From the NCBI GenBank assembly GCA_023430315.1, contig JAEZAW010000295.1, forward strand, positions 1-18,983: a stretch of DNA of 18,983 nucleotides. The letters run 5' to 3'. Under the pieces are notes generated by a model. It had not been told where the DNA came from. It saw only the letters and a program-made list of their open reading frames with translations, and did no database searches. The translations under genes and the position numbers were made by a program. Positions 1-7,102 of this stretch are shown here, piece after piece. The first letter of the stretch is position 1; each line of letters starts with the position of its first letter. The DNA is from Pseudomonadota bacterium (lineage in GTDB: Bacteria; Pseudomonadota; Alphaproteobacteria; Rhizobiales; Hyphomicrobiaceae).

Positions 1-1821
1 GGCGTAGAGGCCGCGGCGGCAGCCGCGCGCATGGGCGCCCGCGTGGCCCTCGTTACCCACAGCGCCGCGACCATCGGTGAGATGTCCTGCAACCCGGCCA
101 TCGGTGGCCTCGGCAAGGGCCACCTCGTGCGCGAGGTCGATGCCATGGACGGTCTCATGGGTCGCGCCGCCGATCAGGCCGGCATCCAATTCCGCCTGCT
201 GAACCGCTCCAAGGGTCCGGCCGTCCAGGGCCCTCGCGCCCAGGCCGACCGCAAGCTTTACTGCCAGGCCATGCAAGCAGCGATCGCGGCCACCGATGGC
301 CTGACGGTCATCGAGGGTGGTGTCGACGATCTGATCCTCAGCGATAACCGCGTCGCCGGCGTCGTGCTGGCCGATGGCCGGGCGCTACGAGCCGGCGCCG
401 TCGTTATCACCACCGTCACCTTCCTGCGCGGGCTCGTCCACATGGGCGAGACGCGCATTCCTGCAGGACGTTTCGGCGCCGCTCCGGCGGTCAAGCTCGC
501 GGAACGCTTCGCCGCGTTGGATCTCCGCATGGGCCGCCTCAAGACCGGTACGCCCGCCCGCCTCGCGGGCCCGTCCATCGACTGGGCGAGCCTCGACATG
601 CAGCCCGGCGACGACGATCCCGTGCCCTTCTCCTTCCTGACGGAGCGGATCGCGCAGCCGCAGATTGCCTGCGGCATCACCACGACAACCGCGCGCACGC
701 ACGAGATCATTCGCGCCAATCTGGCTCGCGCGCCCATGTATTCGGGCGCCATCCAGAGCGTTGGTCCACGCTACTGCCCCTCAATCGAGGACAAGGTCGT
801 CCGCTTCGCCGATCGCACCGGCCACCAGATCTTCCTCGAACCCGAGGGCCTCGACGACGATACCGTGTACCCGAACGGCGTCTCGACCTCGCTGCCGGCC
901 GAGATCCAGGAGGCCTTCCTGCGCACGATTCCAGGACTGGAGCGCGTCGAGATCCGGCGGCCGGGCTATGCCATCGAGTACGATTACGTGGATCCGCGCG
1001 AGCTATGGCCGACGCTGGGGGTGAAGCGCCTGCCCGGCCTCTATCTCGCAGGCCAGATCAACGGCACGACGGGCTACGAGGAAGCCGCCGCTCAAGGCCT
1101 GCTCGCCGGCCTCAATGCGGCGCGGCTTGCCGGCGGCAGCGAAGGCATCACGATCTCCCGCACCGAGGCCTATCTCGGTGTGATGATCGACGATCTCGTG
1201 ACGCGCGGCGTTTCCGAGCCGTACCGCATGTTCACCTCGCGGGCGGAGTTCCGCCTGCGCCTGCGCGTCGACAATGCCGATCAGCGCCTGACGCCTCTCG
1301 CGATCAGTCTCGGCTGTATCGGTCCCGATCGCCGCGCCGCCTTCGCTCAGCGAGCCAGCGCCCTGGAGGCCGGCCGCGCTCTACTGGATGGCCTGAGCCT
1401 CAGCCCCAATCAGGCCGCCACCCATGGGCTGGAGATCAACCGGGACGGCCGCCGCCGCACGGCCTTTGAGCTGCTGGCCTATCCCGGCATCGATCTCGCT
1501 CGCCTGAGTGCCATCTGGCCCGAGATCGGTGGCCTTAATGCCCCGATCGCCCGCCAACTCGAGGTGGACGCCCGCTACGCCTCCTACGTCGAGCGCCAAG
1601 CCGAGGACGTGGCGGTCCTACAGCGCGAGGAAGCCCGCCATATCCCGGCGGATATGGATTTCGGCGATATCAGCGGCCTTTCCAACGAGATCGCCCAGAA
1701 GCTGGAGCGGCATCGCCCAGCGACCCTCGCCCACGCCGGTCGGATCGACGGCATGACGCCCTCGGCTCTCCTTCTGCTCCTCGCCCATATCCGCAAGTCC
1801 ACGAAGCGGCGAGTCGGATGA
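1..1821 (+). CDS. mnmG: MnmG (GidA), tRNA uridine-5-carboxymethylaminomethyl modification enzyme, 5' partial
   Basis: MnmG is the FAD- and NADH-dependent partner of MnmE. Together they install the (carboxymethyl)aminomethyl group on U34 of several tRNAs in the cytoplasm. The reading frame is open from base 1, where translation gives GVEAAAAAARMG, the tail of the N-terminal FAD dinucleotide-binding motif. Roughly the first 15 residues therefore lie outside the window, and the ATG at 31 is internal. Family blocks follow in order: NPAIGGLGKGHLVREVDA, RLKTGTPAR, PSIEDKVVRF, then near the middle TEAYLGVMIDDLVTRGVSEP with the PYRMFTSRAEFRL block. The C-terminal helical domain (GLSNEIAQKLERHRP) binds MnmE and tRNA. 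The block normally read as TTGTFL is TTVTFL here (Val codon at 415-417). The stop overlaps the rsmG start by 4 bases (ATGA), indicating translational coupling. Identification is very secure. Confidence 0.97.
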   Translation, partial: GVEAAAAAARMGARVALVTHSAATIGEMSCNPAIGGLGKGHLVREVDAMDGLMGRAADQAGIQFRLLNRSKGPAVQGPRAQADRKLYCQAMQAAIAATDGLTVIEGGVDDLILSDNRVAGVVLADGRALRAGAVVITTVTFLRGLVHMGETRIPAGRFGAAPAVKLAERFAALDLRMGRLKTGTPARLAGPSIDWASLDMQPGDDDPVPFSFLTERIAQPQIACGITTTTARTHEIIRANLARAPMYSGAIQSVGPRYCPSIEDKVVRFADRTGHQIFLEPEGLDDDTVYPNGVSTSLPAEIQEAFLRTIPGLERVEIRRPGYAIEYDYVDPRELWPTLGVKRLPGLYLAGQINGTTGYEEAAAQGLLAGLNAARLAGGSEGITISRTEAYLGVMIDDLVTRGVSEPYRMFTSRAEFRLRLRVDNADQRLTPLAISLGCIGPDRRAAFAQRASALEAGRALLDGLSLSPNQAATHGLEINRDGRRRTAFELLAYPGIDLARLSAIWPEIGGLNAPIARQLEVDARYASYVERQAEDVAVLQREEARHIPADMDFGDISGLSNEIAQKLERHRPATLAHAGRIDGMTPSALLLLLAHIRKSTKRRVG

Positions 1822-2501
1822 GTCGCCCGAATCCTGCAAGCTTTGGCCCCCTCCCGAGCCCTATATCGGGGCCTGAGGACTTCGCCCGGACCTTCATTGT
1901 TTCACGTGAAACCATCGATCAACTGAAGATTTACGTCTCGCTGCTCGCCCAATGGCAGCCGCGGATCAATCTAGTCGCCAATGCAACTCTTTCCGAGGTC
2001 TGGCACCGCCATATCGCGGACAGCGCCCAGATCGTCGCCCTGGCGCGCCCGTCGCCGCGCACCTGGCTCGATCTCGGCAGCGGTGGCGGCTTCCCGGGCC
2101 TCGTGGTCGCGATCATGCTCCACGGGACCGGCACGCGCGTTACCCTGGTCGAGAGCGATCGGCGCAAGTCCGCCTTTCTTGCCGAGGTCGCCCGCCAAAC
2201 CGGAATCACTGTGGAGATTCAGACGGCCCGCATAGAACAAACGGCGACTCAGGGTATGCTCGGGGCGGTTGATGTGGTGAGCGCGCGTGCGTTGGCGCCT
2301 CTGGTGCGCCTGATCTCCCTGAGCCTGCCCTTCTTTGGTGATGATACCATTGGGATATTCCCCAAGGGGCGGGCCGCGGAATCCGAGATCGAGGAAGCGC
2401 GCGCTACCTGGGCGTTCGATGTCGAGACAGTCCCGAGCCTCACGGACGAGGCCGCCCGGATCGTTCTCGTCCGGCACCCGCGAGCGATAACGGAGGGCTA
2501 G
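1818..2501 (+). CDS. rsmG: RsmG (GidB), 16S rRNA (guanine-N7)-methyltransferase
   Basis: RsmG uses SAM to methylate N7 of G527 (E. coli numbering) in the 530 loop of 16S rRNA. Loss of the enzyme gives low-level streptomycin resistance in several bacteria. The 227-residue protein carries the SAM-binding glycine motif LDLGSGGGFPG at residues 84-94, preceded by the family segment WQPRINLVANAT and followed by SARALAPL and FPKGRAAESEIEEA. The ATG overlaps the mnmG stop as ATGA, which fixes the start. The N-terminus is about 15 residues longer than in short family members. Residues 28-32 (VSRET) are encoded by a parS site, so this stretch is under double constraint. The stop is followed after 4 bases by the parA start, consistent with one mnmG-rsmG-parA-parB transcription unit. 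Confidence 0.95.
   Translation: MSRPNPASFGPLPSPISGPEDFARTFIVSRETIDQLKIYVSLLAQWQPRINLVANATLSEVWHRHIADSAQIVALARPSPRTWLDLGSGGGFPGLVVAIMLHGTGTRVTLVESDRRKSAFLAEVARQTGITVEIQTARIEQTATQGMLGAVDVVSARALAPLVRLISLSLPFFGDDTIGIFPKGRAAESEIEEARATWAFDVETVPSLTDEAARIVLVRHPRAITEG
1898..1913. promoter_or_regulatory. parS: parS centromere site for ParB, inside rsmG
   Basis: The sequence TGTTTCACGTGAAACC matches the widely conserved chromosomal parS consensus TGTTTCACGTGAAACA at 15 of 16 positions. The inner 14 bases (1899-1912) form a perfect palindrome. It is the only such site I found in the window. ParB binds parS, spreads as a CTP-dependent clamp and recruits ParA and SMC. A parS site close to parAB is typical, and in Bacillus subtilis one lies within the parB homologue spo0J. 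Here it lies in the rsmG coding region about 0.6 kb before parA. Confidence 0.93.
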
Positions 2502-2505
2502 GCCC

Positions 2506-3339
2506 GTGACTGGCAAATACCCTGGGACGCACGGCTTGCGCATCCTGGCCATCACAAACCAGAAGGGCGGCGTCGGCAAAACGACGACGGCCATCAATCT
2601 CGGCACCGCTCTCGCCGCTGTCGGCGAGAACGTGCTGATCATCGACCTCGATCCGCAGGGCAATGCCTCGACTGGCGTCGGCATCGCGCCCGAGGCCCGC
2701 CACATCACCTCCTACGACGTGATGACTGGCCAGGCCTCGCTCAGCGCTGCCCGGCTGCCGACGGCTGTGCCGGGTCTTTCGATCGTCTCGGCGAACTCCG
2801 ATCTTGTCGGCCTCGAGTCCGAGCTGATGGTGGATGGCGCCAAGCCCTATCGCCTGCGCGATGCCGTCACCGCACTCATCGCCGAGCAGCGCGCACGGCC
2901 AGGCGAGCAGCCTTTCACGTACGTCCTGATCGACTGCCCGCCGTCGCTGAACCTGTTGACGCTCAATGCGCTCGTAGCGGCGAACGCGGTGCTGGTGCCG
3001 GTGCAGTGCGAGTTCTTCGCGCTTGAAGGCATCTCGCAGCTCAAGGACTCGATCGACCAGATCCGTTCGACGCTCAATCCGGGCCTCGAGATCCAGGGCG
3101 TCGTGCTCACCATGCACGATGCGCGCACGGCTTTCTCGCGCGAGGTCGCCGACAACGTGCGCGAGTTCTTCGGACCCAAGGTCTACGACACGATGATCCC
3201 GCGCAACATCAAGGTCGCGGAGGCGCCGTCGCACGGCAAGCCAATCCTCCTCTACGACTACGAGTGCGCGGGCAGCCAAGCCTACATCCGCCTCGCCACG
3301 GAGATCATCGAGCGCGAGCGCCAGTACAAGGCGGCGTGA
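2506..3339 (+). CDS. parA: ParA, chromosome-partitioning ATPase
   Basis: ParA is a Walker-type ATPase that binds DNA non-specifically as an ATP dimer. It moves ParB-parS complexes apart during chromosome segregation. The 277-residue protein shows the deviant Walker A box KGGVGKT at residues 20-26, with the signature lysine at 20. DLDPQGNASTG (Walker A') and VLIDCPPSLNLLT (Walker B region) follow. The start is a GTG, supported by GGAGG at 2492-2496 nine bases upstream, within the end of rsmG. No ATG gives a complete Walker A with a better ribosome site. The short N-terminal extension before LRILAITNQKGG is normal for chromosomal ParA. parB follows after 51 bases. Confidence 0.96.
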   Translation: MTGKYPGTHGLRILAITNQKGGVGKTTTAINLGTALAAVGENVLIIDLDPQGNASTGVGIAPEARHITSYDVMTGQASLSAARLPTAVPGLSIVSANSDLVGLESELMVDGAKPYRLRDAVTALIAEQRARPGEQPFTYVLIDCPPSLNLLTLNALVAANAVLVPVQCEFFALEGISQLKDSIDQIRSTLNPGLEIQGVVLTMHDARTAFSREVADNVREFFGPKVYDTMIPRNIKVAEAPSHGKPILLYDYECAGSQAYIRLATEIIERERQYKAA

Positions 3340-3390
3340 GATGGCCGGTAGGGGCAAACGAATACAGAGGGAAGCGGAGGAAAGTTCGCG

Positions 3391-4272
3391 ATGAATGCGC
3401 CATTGCAGAAAAGCCGGCTCGGCCGTGGATTGGCATCGCTGATCGGCGATGCGCCGGTCACGCAGCCGCGCATACCGCCCGAGGGCGAGCAGCGCATGGT
3501 GCCCATCGATCAGATCCGCGGCGGCAAGCTCAATCCCCGCAAGACCTTCAAGGAAGATGAGCTGTCAGAGCTCGCAGACTCGATCCGCGAAAAGGGCCTC
3601 GTGCAGCCGATTCTCGTGCGGCCGGAGCCGGGCGCCAGCAACAGCTACGAGATCGTCGCGGGTGAGCGCCGCTGGCGCGCTTCGCAGCGTGCGGGTCTGC
3701 ATGCGGTGCCGGTGATTGTGCGCGATCTTGCCGATCAGGAAGTGCTCGAGCTTGCGATCATCGAGAACGTCCAGCGCGCTGACTTGAACCCGATCGAAGA
3801 GGCGGCGGGCTATCAGGAACTGATCGAGCGTTATGCCTATACGCAGGAGCGACTCGCCGAGGTGATCGGCAAGAGCCGCAGCCATCTCGCAAACACGCTA
3901 CGCCTGCTCAAGCTGCCGATGACCGTGCAGAGCATGGTTGAGGACGGCAAGATCTCAGCAGGTCATGCGCGCGCACTCGTCGGCCGCGATGATGCCGAGG
4001 CGATCGCGAAGAAGATCGTCGATAGCCAGATGAACGTGCGTGATGTCGAGGCGCTCGTGCAGGCCGGCACGGAGTCCGTGCAGACGACGCGTCGCGTGCG
4101 CGACAAGGACGCCGACACGAAGGCCTTCGAGAAAGAGCTCGCGGATATCCTCGGCCTGAAGGTCGAGATCCGGCGCGGCTCGGGCGAGAGCGGCGTGCTC
4201 CAGATCAAGTACGGCAATTTCGATCAGCTCGATTACATTCGCCTGCGGCTCATGGGTGGCCCGCAAGGTTGA
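3391..4272 (+). CDS. parB: ParB, chromosome-partitioning CTPase and parS-binding protein
   Basis: ParB loads at parS and slides outward as a CTP-gated clamp. It stimulates ParA through its N-terminal tail. The 293-residue protein begins with a basic tail rich in Leu and Gly (KSRLGRGLASLIGD, residues 7-20), the typical ParA-contacting segment. The CTP-binding motif GERRWRA is at 91-97 and ENVQRADLNPIEEA begins at 125. A helix-turn-helix that reads parS spans about 152-172 (QERLAEVIGKSRSHLANTLR). GKISAGHARAL follows at 187, then a variable linker and a C-terminal dimerisation domain. The ATG is preceded by GGAGG at 3376-3380. The gene converges on hisA, only 34 bases away. The parS in rsmG is its nearest predicted target. 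Confidence 0.96.
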   Translation: MNAPLQKSRLGRGLASLIGDAPVTQPRIPPEGEQRMVPIDQIRGGKLNPRKTFKEDELSELADSIREKGLVQPILVRPEPGASNSYEIVAGERRWRASQRAGLHAVPVIVRDLADQEVLELAIIENVQRADLNPIEEAAGYQELIERYAYTQERLAEVIGKSRSHLANTLRLLKLPMTVQSMVEDGKISAGHARALVGRDDAEAIAKKIVDSQMNVRDVEALVQAGTESVQTTRRVRDKDADTKAFEKELADILGLKVEIRRGSGESGVLQIKYGNFDQLDYIRLRLMGGPQG

Positions 4273-4297
4273 AGCTGCAAGCTCTGGCGAATTCAAC

Positions 4298-4321
4298 GCG
4301 GCGGCACTATCGGGCCGCCGC
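4298..4321. terminator. Candidate hairpin between convergent parB and hisA
   Basis: A perfect 8-bp GC-only inverted repeat (GCGGCGGC / GCCGCCGC) with an 8-base loop lies at the parB-hisA convergence. The hisA stop codon falls in the loop. No T-tract follows on either strand, so it is not a textbook intrinsic terminator. It may slow or protect transcript ends. Only the repeat is seen; the function is inferred. Confidence 0.4.
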
Positions 4322-5038
4322 AAGCCTTCTCAGCGCTTCCGCCGGATCGATGCGGCCGTCGTAGAGCGCACGGCCGGAGATAGCGCCGGCGAGGATCGCG
4401 CACTCCGGCGCGAGCAGCGCGTCAATGTCCGCCATTGAAGCGAGTCCACCGGACGCGATGACGGGGATCGACGTCTCGCGGGCGAGCGCCACAGTCCCCG
4501 GCAGGTTCAATCCTTTGAGCACGCCGTCGCGCTCGATGTCCGTGTAGATGATCGCAGCGACGCCCGCGTCCTCGAAGCGCTTCGCCAACTCGATAGCCGT
4601 CAGCTCGCTCGTCTCGGCCCAGCCTTCGACCGCGACCTTGCCGCCCTTTGCGTCGATACCGACGGCGACACGGCCGGGGTGCGCCTTGCAGGCTTCCCGC
4701 ACCAGCGCCGGATTGCGCACGGCCACCGTGCCGAGGATCACGCGCGCGATGCCCTGGCCGAGCCAGGCTTCGATCGTCGCCATGTCGCGGATGCCACCGC
4801 CGAGCTGAGCCGGAATGCTGATGCTCGCGAGGATGCTCTCAACGGCCGCCGCATTCGCCGGCTTTCCCGCGAAGGCACCATCGAGATCGACGATGTGCAG
4901 ATAGCGGAAGCCCTGGCTCTCGAACGTGCGCGCCTGCGCGCCGGGATCGTCATTGAAGACGGTCGCCGAGCTCATCTCGCCATGCTTGAGGCGGACGCAC
5001 TGGCCGTCCTTGAGGTCGATCGCCGGAAACAGGATCAC
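4307..5038 (-). CDS. hisA: HisA, phosphoribosylformimino-5-aminoimidazole carboxamide ribotide isomerase
   Basis: HisA catalyses the Amadori rearrangement of ProFAR to PRFAR, the fourth step of histidine synthesis. It is a half-repeat TIM barrel. The protein begins ILFPAIDLKDGQCVRL, giving catalytic Asp8 on the first strand. The second catalytic Asp is at 129 in VGIDAKGG. Phosphate-binding segments are AQLGGGIRD, TDIERDGVLKGLN and VIASGGLAS. I chose the GTG at 5038 (243 residues), which places Asp8 at the usual position. An upstream in-frame GTG at 5062 adds eight residues but has no ribosome site. hisH, hisF and hisE, its common neighbours, are absent. It is instead 88 bases downstream of the CoA ester lyase gene on the same strand, and converges with parB. 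Confidence 0.95.
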   Translation of the reverse strand: MILFPAIDLKDGQCVRLKHGEMSSATVFNDDPGAQARTFESQGFRYLHIVDLDGAFAGKPANAAAVESILASISIPAQLGGGIRDMATIEAWLGQGIARVILGTVAVRNPALVREACKAHPGRVAVGIDAKGGKVAVEGWAETSELTAIELAKRFEDAGVAAIIYTDIERDGVLKGLNLPGTVALARETSIPVIASGGLASMADIDALLAPECAILAGAISGRALYDGRIDPAEALRRLAAAR

Positions 5039-5126
5039 GCGAAGCCATCTTTCATTGAACACTGTTTATTGAACGCAAGCCACAGACAAGCTTCCATCTG
5101 CAAGTCTGCCGCGTTCGCGCGCGCTT

Positions 5127-5990
5127 CTATGAAACGAGCTTCAGCCGTCGCGCAAGGGCAATGGTGGCGCGGGCCTCGCGGAAGAAGGGCTCGTCGACCA
5201 TCTGGCCGTCGACCGTGAAGGCGCCCTTGCCCACATTCTCCGGCAGCTCGCCGGCAGCCAGCACCTTCTGTGCCCAGGCAACATCCTTCTCGCTCGGCGA
5301 GAAGACGCGATTGGCGATGTCGACCTGCGTCGGATGAATGCAGCTCTTGCCGAGAAAGCCCATGGCGAGGGCATCGCGGGCATCGCGCTCGTAGCCGGCG
5401 CGGTCGTTCACATCGGTCCACACGGTGTCGTAGGCCGGCACACCCGCCTCAGCCGCCGCCATCTTCACGGCGAAGCGCACCGGCCCCAACGCTGCCGCGT
5501 GTCGCTCGATGCGCAGGGGTGCGAAGAGGTCCGCAAGGCCGACCTGCAGCGCAGCAACGCGTTTGTCGGCGCTCGTGATCTCGTAGGCGAGCCGCAGGCC
5601 CTTCGGGCTTTCGACCGTCGCGAGGATACCAATCGCGCGATCGATGCCTTTGCGTTTCTCGGCAGCCTCGATGACGAGCACGGCGCGTTCGACATCTTCA
5701 GCGCTCTCGAGCTTCGGCAGGCTGATGTAGTCGAGGCGTGCGGACACCACTGCATCGACATCCTCCGCGAAGTCCGCGTGAGTGACACCGTTGGTGCGCA
5801 CGATCATCAGCTTCTCTTGCGGGCTCCCGAGGCTGCGCAGGAAGTCCCCGATCGCTCGGCGCGCCGCGGGCTTCTGTGCCGGCGCCACACCATCCTCGAG
5901 GTCGAACGTCAGGGCATCAGCAGCCGAGCGCATGGCCTTCTCGAAGAACTCCGGCCGGCTTCCCGGCACGAACAGCTTGGATCGCATCAT
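5127..5990 (-). CDS. CitE-like CoA ester lyase (HpcH/HpaI aldolase / citrate lyase beta-subunit family)
   Basis: This family cleaves or forms C-C bonds of acyl-CoA esters such as malyl-CoA, methylmalyl-CoA and citramalyl-CoA on a Mg-dependent TIM barrel. The 287-residue protein opens with the family signature RSKLFVPGSRPEFFEKA. FDLEDGVAPAQKPAAR follows at about 29-44. The metal-site glutamate region ATVESPKGL has Glu127, and GLADLFAPLRIE lies near 151-162. The C-terminal lid motif CIHPTQVDIAN is also present. The substrate cannot be read from sequence. Stand-alone length and lack of citrate lyase alpha/gamma genes argue against a true citrate lyase subunit. It follows the lactonase-like gene within a few bases and so is probably co-transcribed with it. 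A CoA-transferase diverges upstream, fitting a pathway that activates an acid and then splits the CoA ester. Confidence 0.88.
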   Translation of the reverse strand: MMRSKLFVPGSRPEFFEKAMRSAADALTFDLEDGVAPAQKPAARRAIGDFLRSLGSPQEKLMIVRTNGVTHADFAEDVDAVVSARLDYISLPKLESAEDVERAVLVIEAAEKRKGIDRAIGILATVESPKGLRLAYEITSADKRVAALQVGLADLFAPLRIERHAAALGPVRFAVKMAAAEAGVPAYDTVWTDVNDRAGYERDARDALAMGFLGKSCIHPTQVDIANRVFSPSEKDVAWAQKVLAAGELPENVGKGAFTVDGQMVDEPFFREARATIALARRLKLVS

Positions 5991-5995
5991 GGTGC

Positions 5996-6913
5996 TCAAC
6001 CTCCAGCTTTCGGTCCGAACATGGGCTTGCCGGCATAGGGCATGTCGGCCACGAGAATGTGCCCGGTCTCCGACTCAGTCATGAAGAGCTGCTTTCCCTT
6101 GAAGGCGATGTTGGTAACGAAGTGCCCGACCGGCGGCTCGATGAAGTGCGTGGGCCGCCCCAGATGATCGAAGCGCCACACGCCGAGACCGATGTGCGCG
6201 ACGACGAGACCGCCTTGCGCATCGAGCGCAATACCATCCGGTCCACCGAGACCACCCGAGAGCTGGATCGCGAGGCCGACTTTCGACACACCGCCGTCGA
6301 TCATCAGCGGAATGCGCCACACGGCATTGGCGCGCGTCACGCCCACGTAGACGACGCGCTCATGCAGATCGAGCACGATGCCATTCGGGCTCGGGATCGT
6401 ATTCACGAGGCACGTGAGCTGACCCGCCGCCGTATAGCGATAGACGCGCCCGGTCGGATCGTGCAGCCCGGTCTGGCCCTGATCGGTGAAGTAGAGATCG
6501 CCGTTAGCGGCGAAGTGCAGATCGTTGACGCCCTTGAAGCTCTCCGAGCGGATGGTCTCGATGAGCGGCGTCACCTTCCCGCTCGCCATGTCGAGCGTCA
6601 TGATCCCGCGCTTGTAGTCCGTGATGAAGGCGCGGCCGTCGGCATGAAACTTGAGGCCGTTCGGCCAGCCGTCGTACTCCGCAACCTGCGACCAGGCGCC
6701 TGCAGGCGAGACCTTGAAGATGCGCCCGTGCGGAATGTCGGTGACGACCAGATGTCCGTCGGCATCGAAGCTCGGCCCCTCGAGGAAGCAGTCGACAGGC
6801 TGACCGGCTTTGTTGAAGTCACCCCATTGCGAGCGTTTGGGGCACCGCACGGCATCGGGCATTCGCGAGAAGATCTCGGCCCGGATCGTGGCCGGCGGCG
6901 CGAACAGATTCAT
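5996..6913 (-). CDS. SMP-30/gluconolactonase/LRE-family beta-propeller hydrolase
   Basis: Members are six-bladed beta-propellers with one divalent metal that open sugar or organic-acid lactones. The 305-residue protein has candidate metal ligands at the usual places: Glu45 in FLEGPSFDADG, Asn177 in SPNGIVLD and Asp226 in GGPDGIALDAQGG. A further Asn130 sits in KGVNDLHFAANGDLYFTD. The repeated D-x-x-G-x-L strands fit blade repeats. No signal peptide is visible, so a cytoplasmic enzyme is expected. The ATG is preceded by GGGAGGA. The stop lies a few bases before the CoA ester lyase start. The natural lactone is unknown, and assignment to the family is firmer than any named activity. Confidence 0.87.
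   Translation of the reverse strand: MNLFAPPATIRAEIFSRMPDAVRCPKRSQWGDFNKAGQPVDCFLEGPSFDADGHLVVTDIPHGRIFKVSPAGAWSQVAEYDGWPNGLKFHADGRAFITDYKRGIMTLDMASGKVTPLIETIRSESFKGVNDLHFAANGDLYFTDQGQTGLHDPTGRVYRYTAAGQLTCLVNTIPSPNGIVLDLHERVVYVGVTRANAVWRIPLMIDGGVSKVGLAIQLSGGLGGPDGIALDAQGGLVVAHIGLGVWRFDHLGRPTHFIEPPVGHFVTNIAFKGKQLFMTESETGHILVADMPYAGKPMFGPKAGG
6000..6004 (-). promoter_or_regulatory. Ribosome binding site that decides the CoA ester lyase start
   Basis: GGAGG read on the minus strand lies nine bases before the ATG at 5990. A possible TTG at 5999, which overlaps the stop of the upstream lactonase gene, touches this site directly and cannot use it. The ATG at 5990 is therefore the better start. Confidence 0.8.
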
Positions 6914-6949
6914 CCTCGTCCTCCCTCGGGCGCCACATGCGGGCCATGC

Positions 6950-6971
6950 GTCTCCTGAACCCGCAGGAGAC
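6950..6971. repeat. Perfect 8-bp-arm inverted repeat in the divergent promoter region
   Basis: Arms GTCTCCTG and CAGGAGAC are exact complements separated by six bases. They lie in the 190-bp gap between the lactonase-like gene (minus strand) and the CoA-transferase gene (plus strand). The size and symmetry fit an operator for a dimeric regulator able to control both directions. A TATATT at 6998-7003 might be a -10 box for the rightward gene, but no convincing -35 is present. No regulator gene is adjacent. Function is inferred. Confidence 0.5.
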
Positions 6972-7102
6972 TTGGCGCGCCGAGCGGCCTCATGTTCTAT
7001 ATTCGCTGAGTTCCGGGGGCATCAAATGGGCCCCTGCTGCAGGTGTCAAGAAAGGCGAGGCGCTGCATGACAGCCCCGCCTCCCAGGGAGACAAGCATCG
7101 CC

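Noticed and set aside
2440..3357. Minus-strand open frame opposite parA
   Set aside because: parA on the plus strand is unmistakable; the antisense product has no recognisable motif.
5056..5078. Repeated GTTCAAT (minus strand) before hisA, 14 bases apart
   Set aside because: Two 7-base copies could arise by chance; no symmetry or promoter context supports an operator.
5876..6958. Plus-strand open frame of 360 codons opposite the lactonase-like gene
   Set aside because: Its translation is low-complexity and Arg/His-rich, and the minus strand carries a recognisable SMP-30 protein with a ribosome site.
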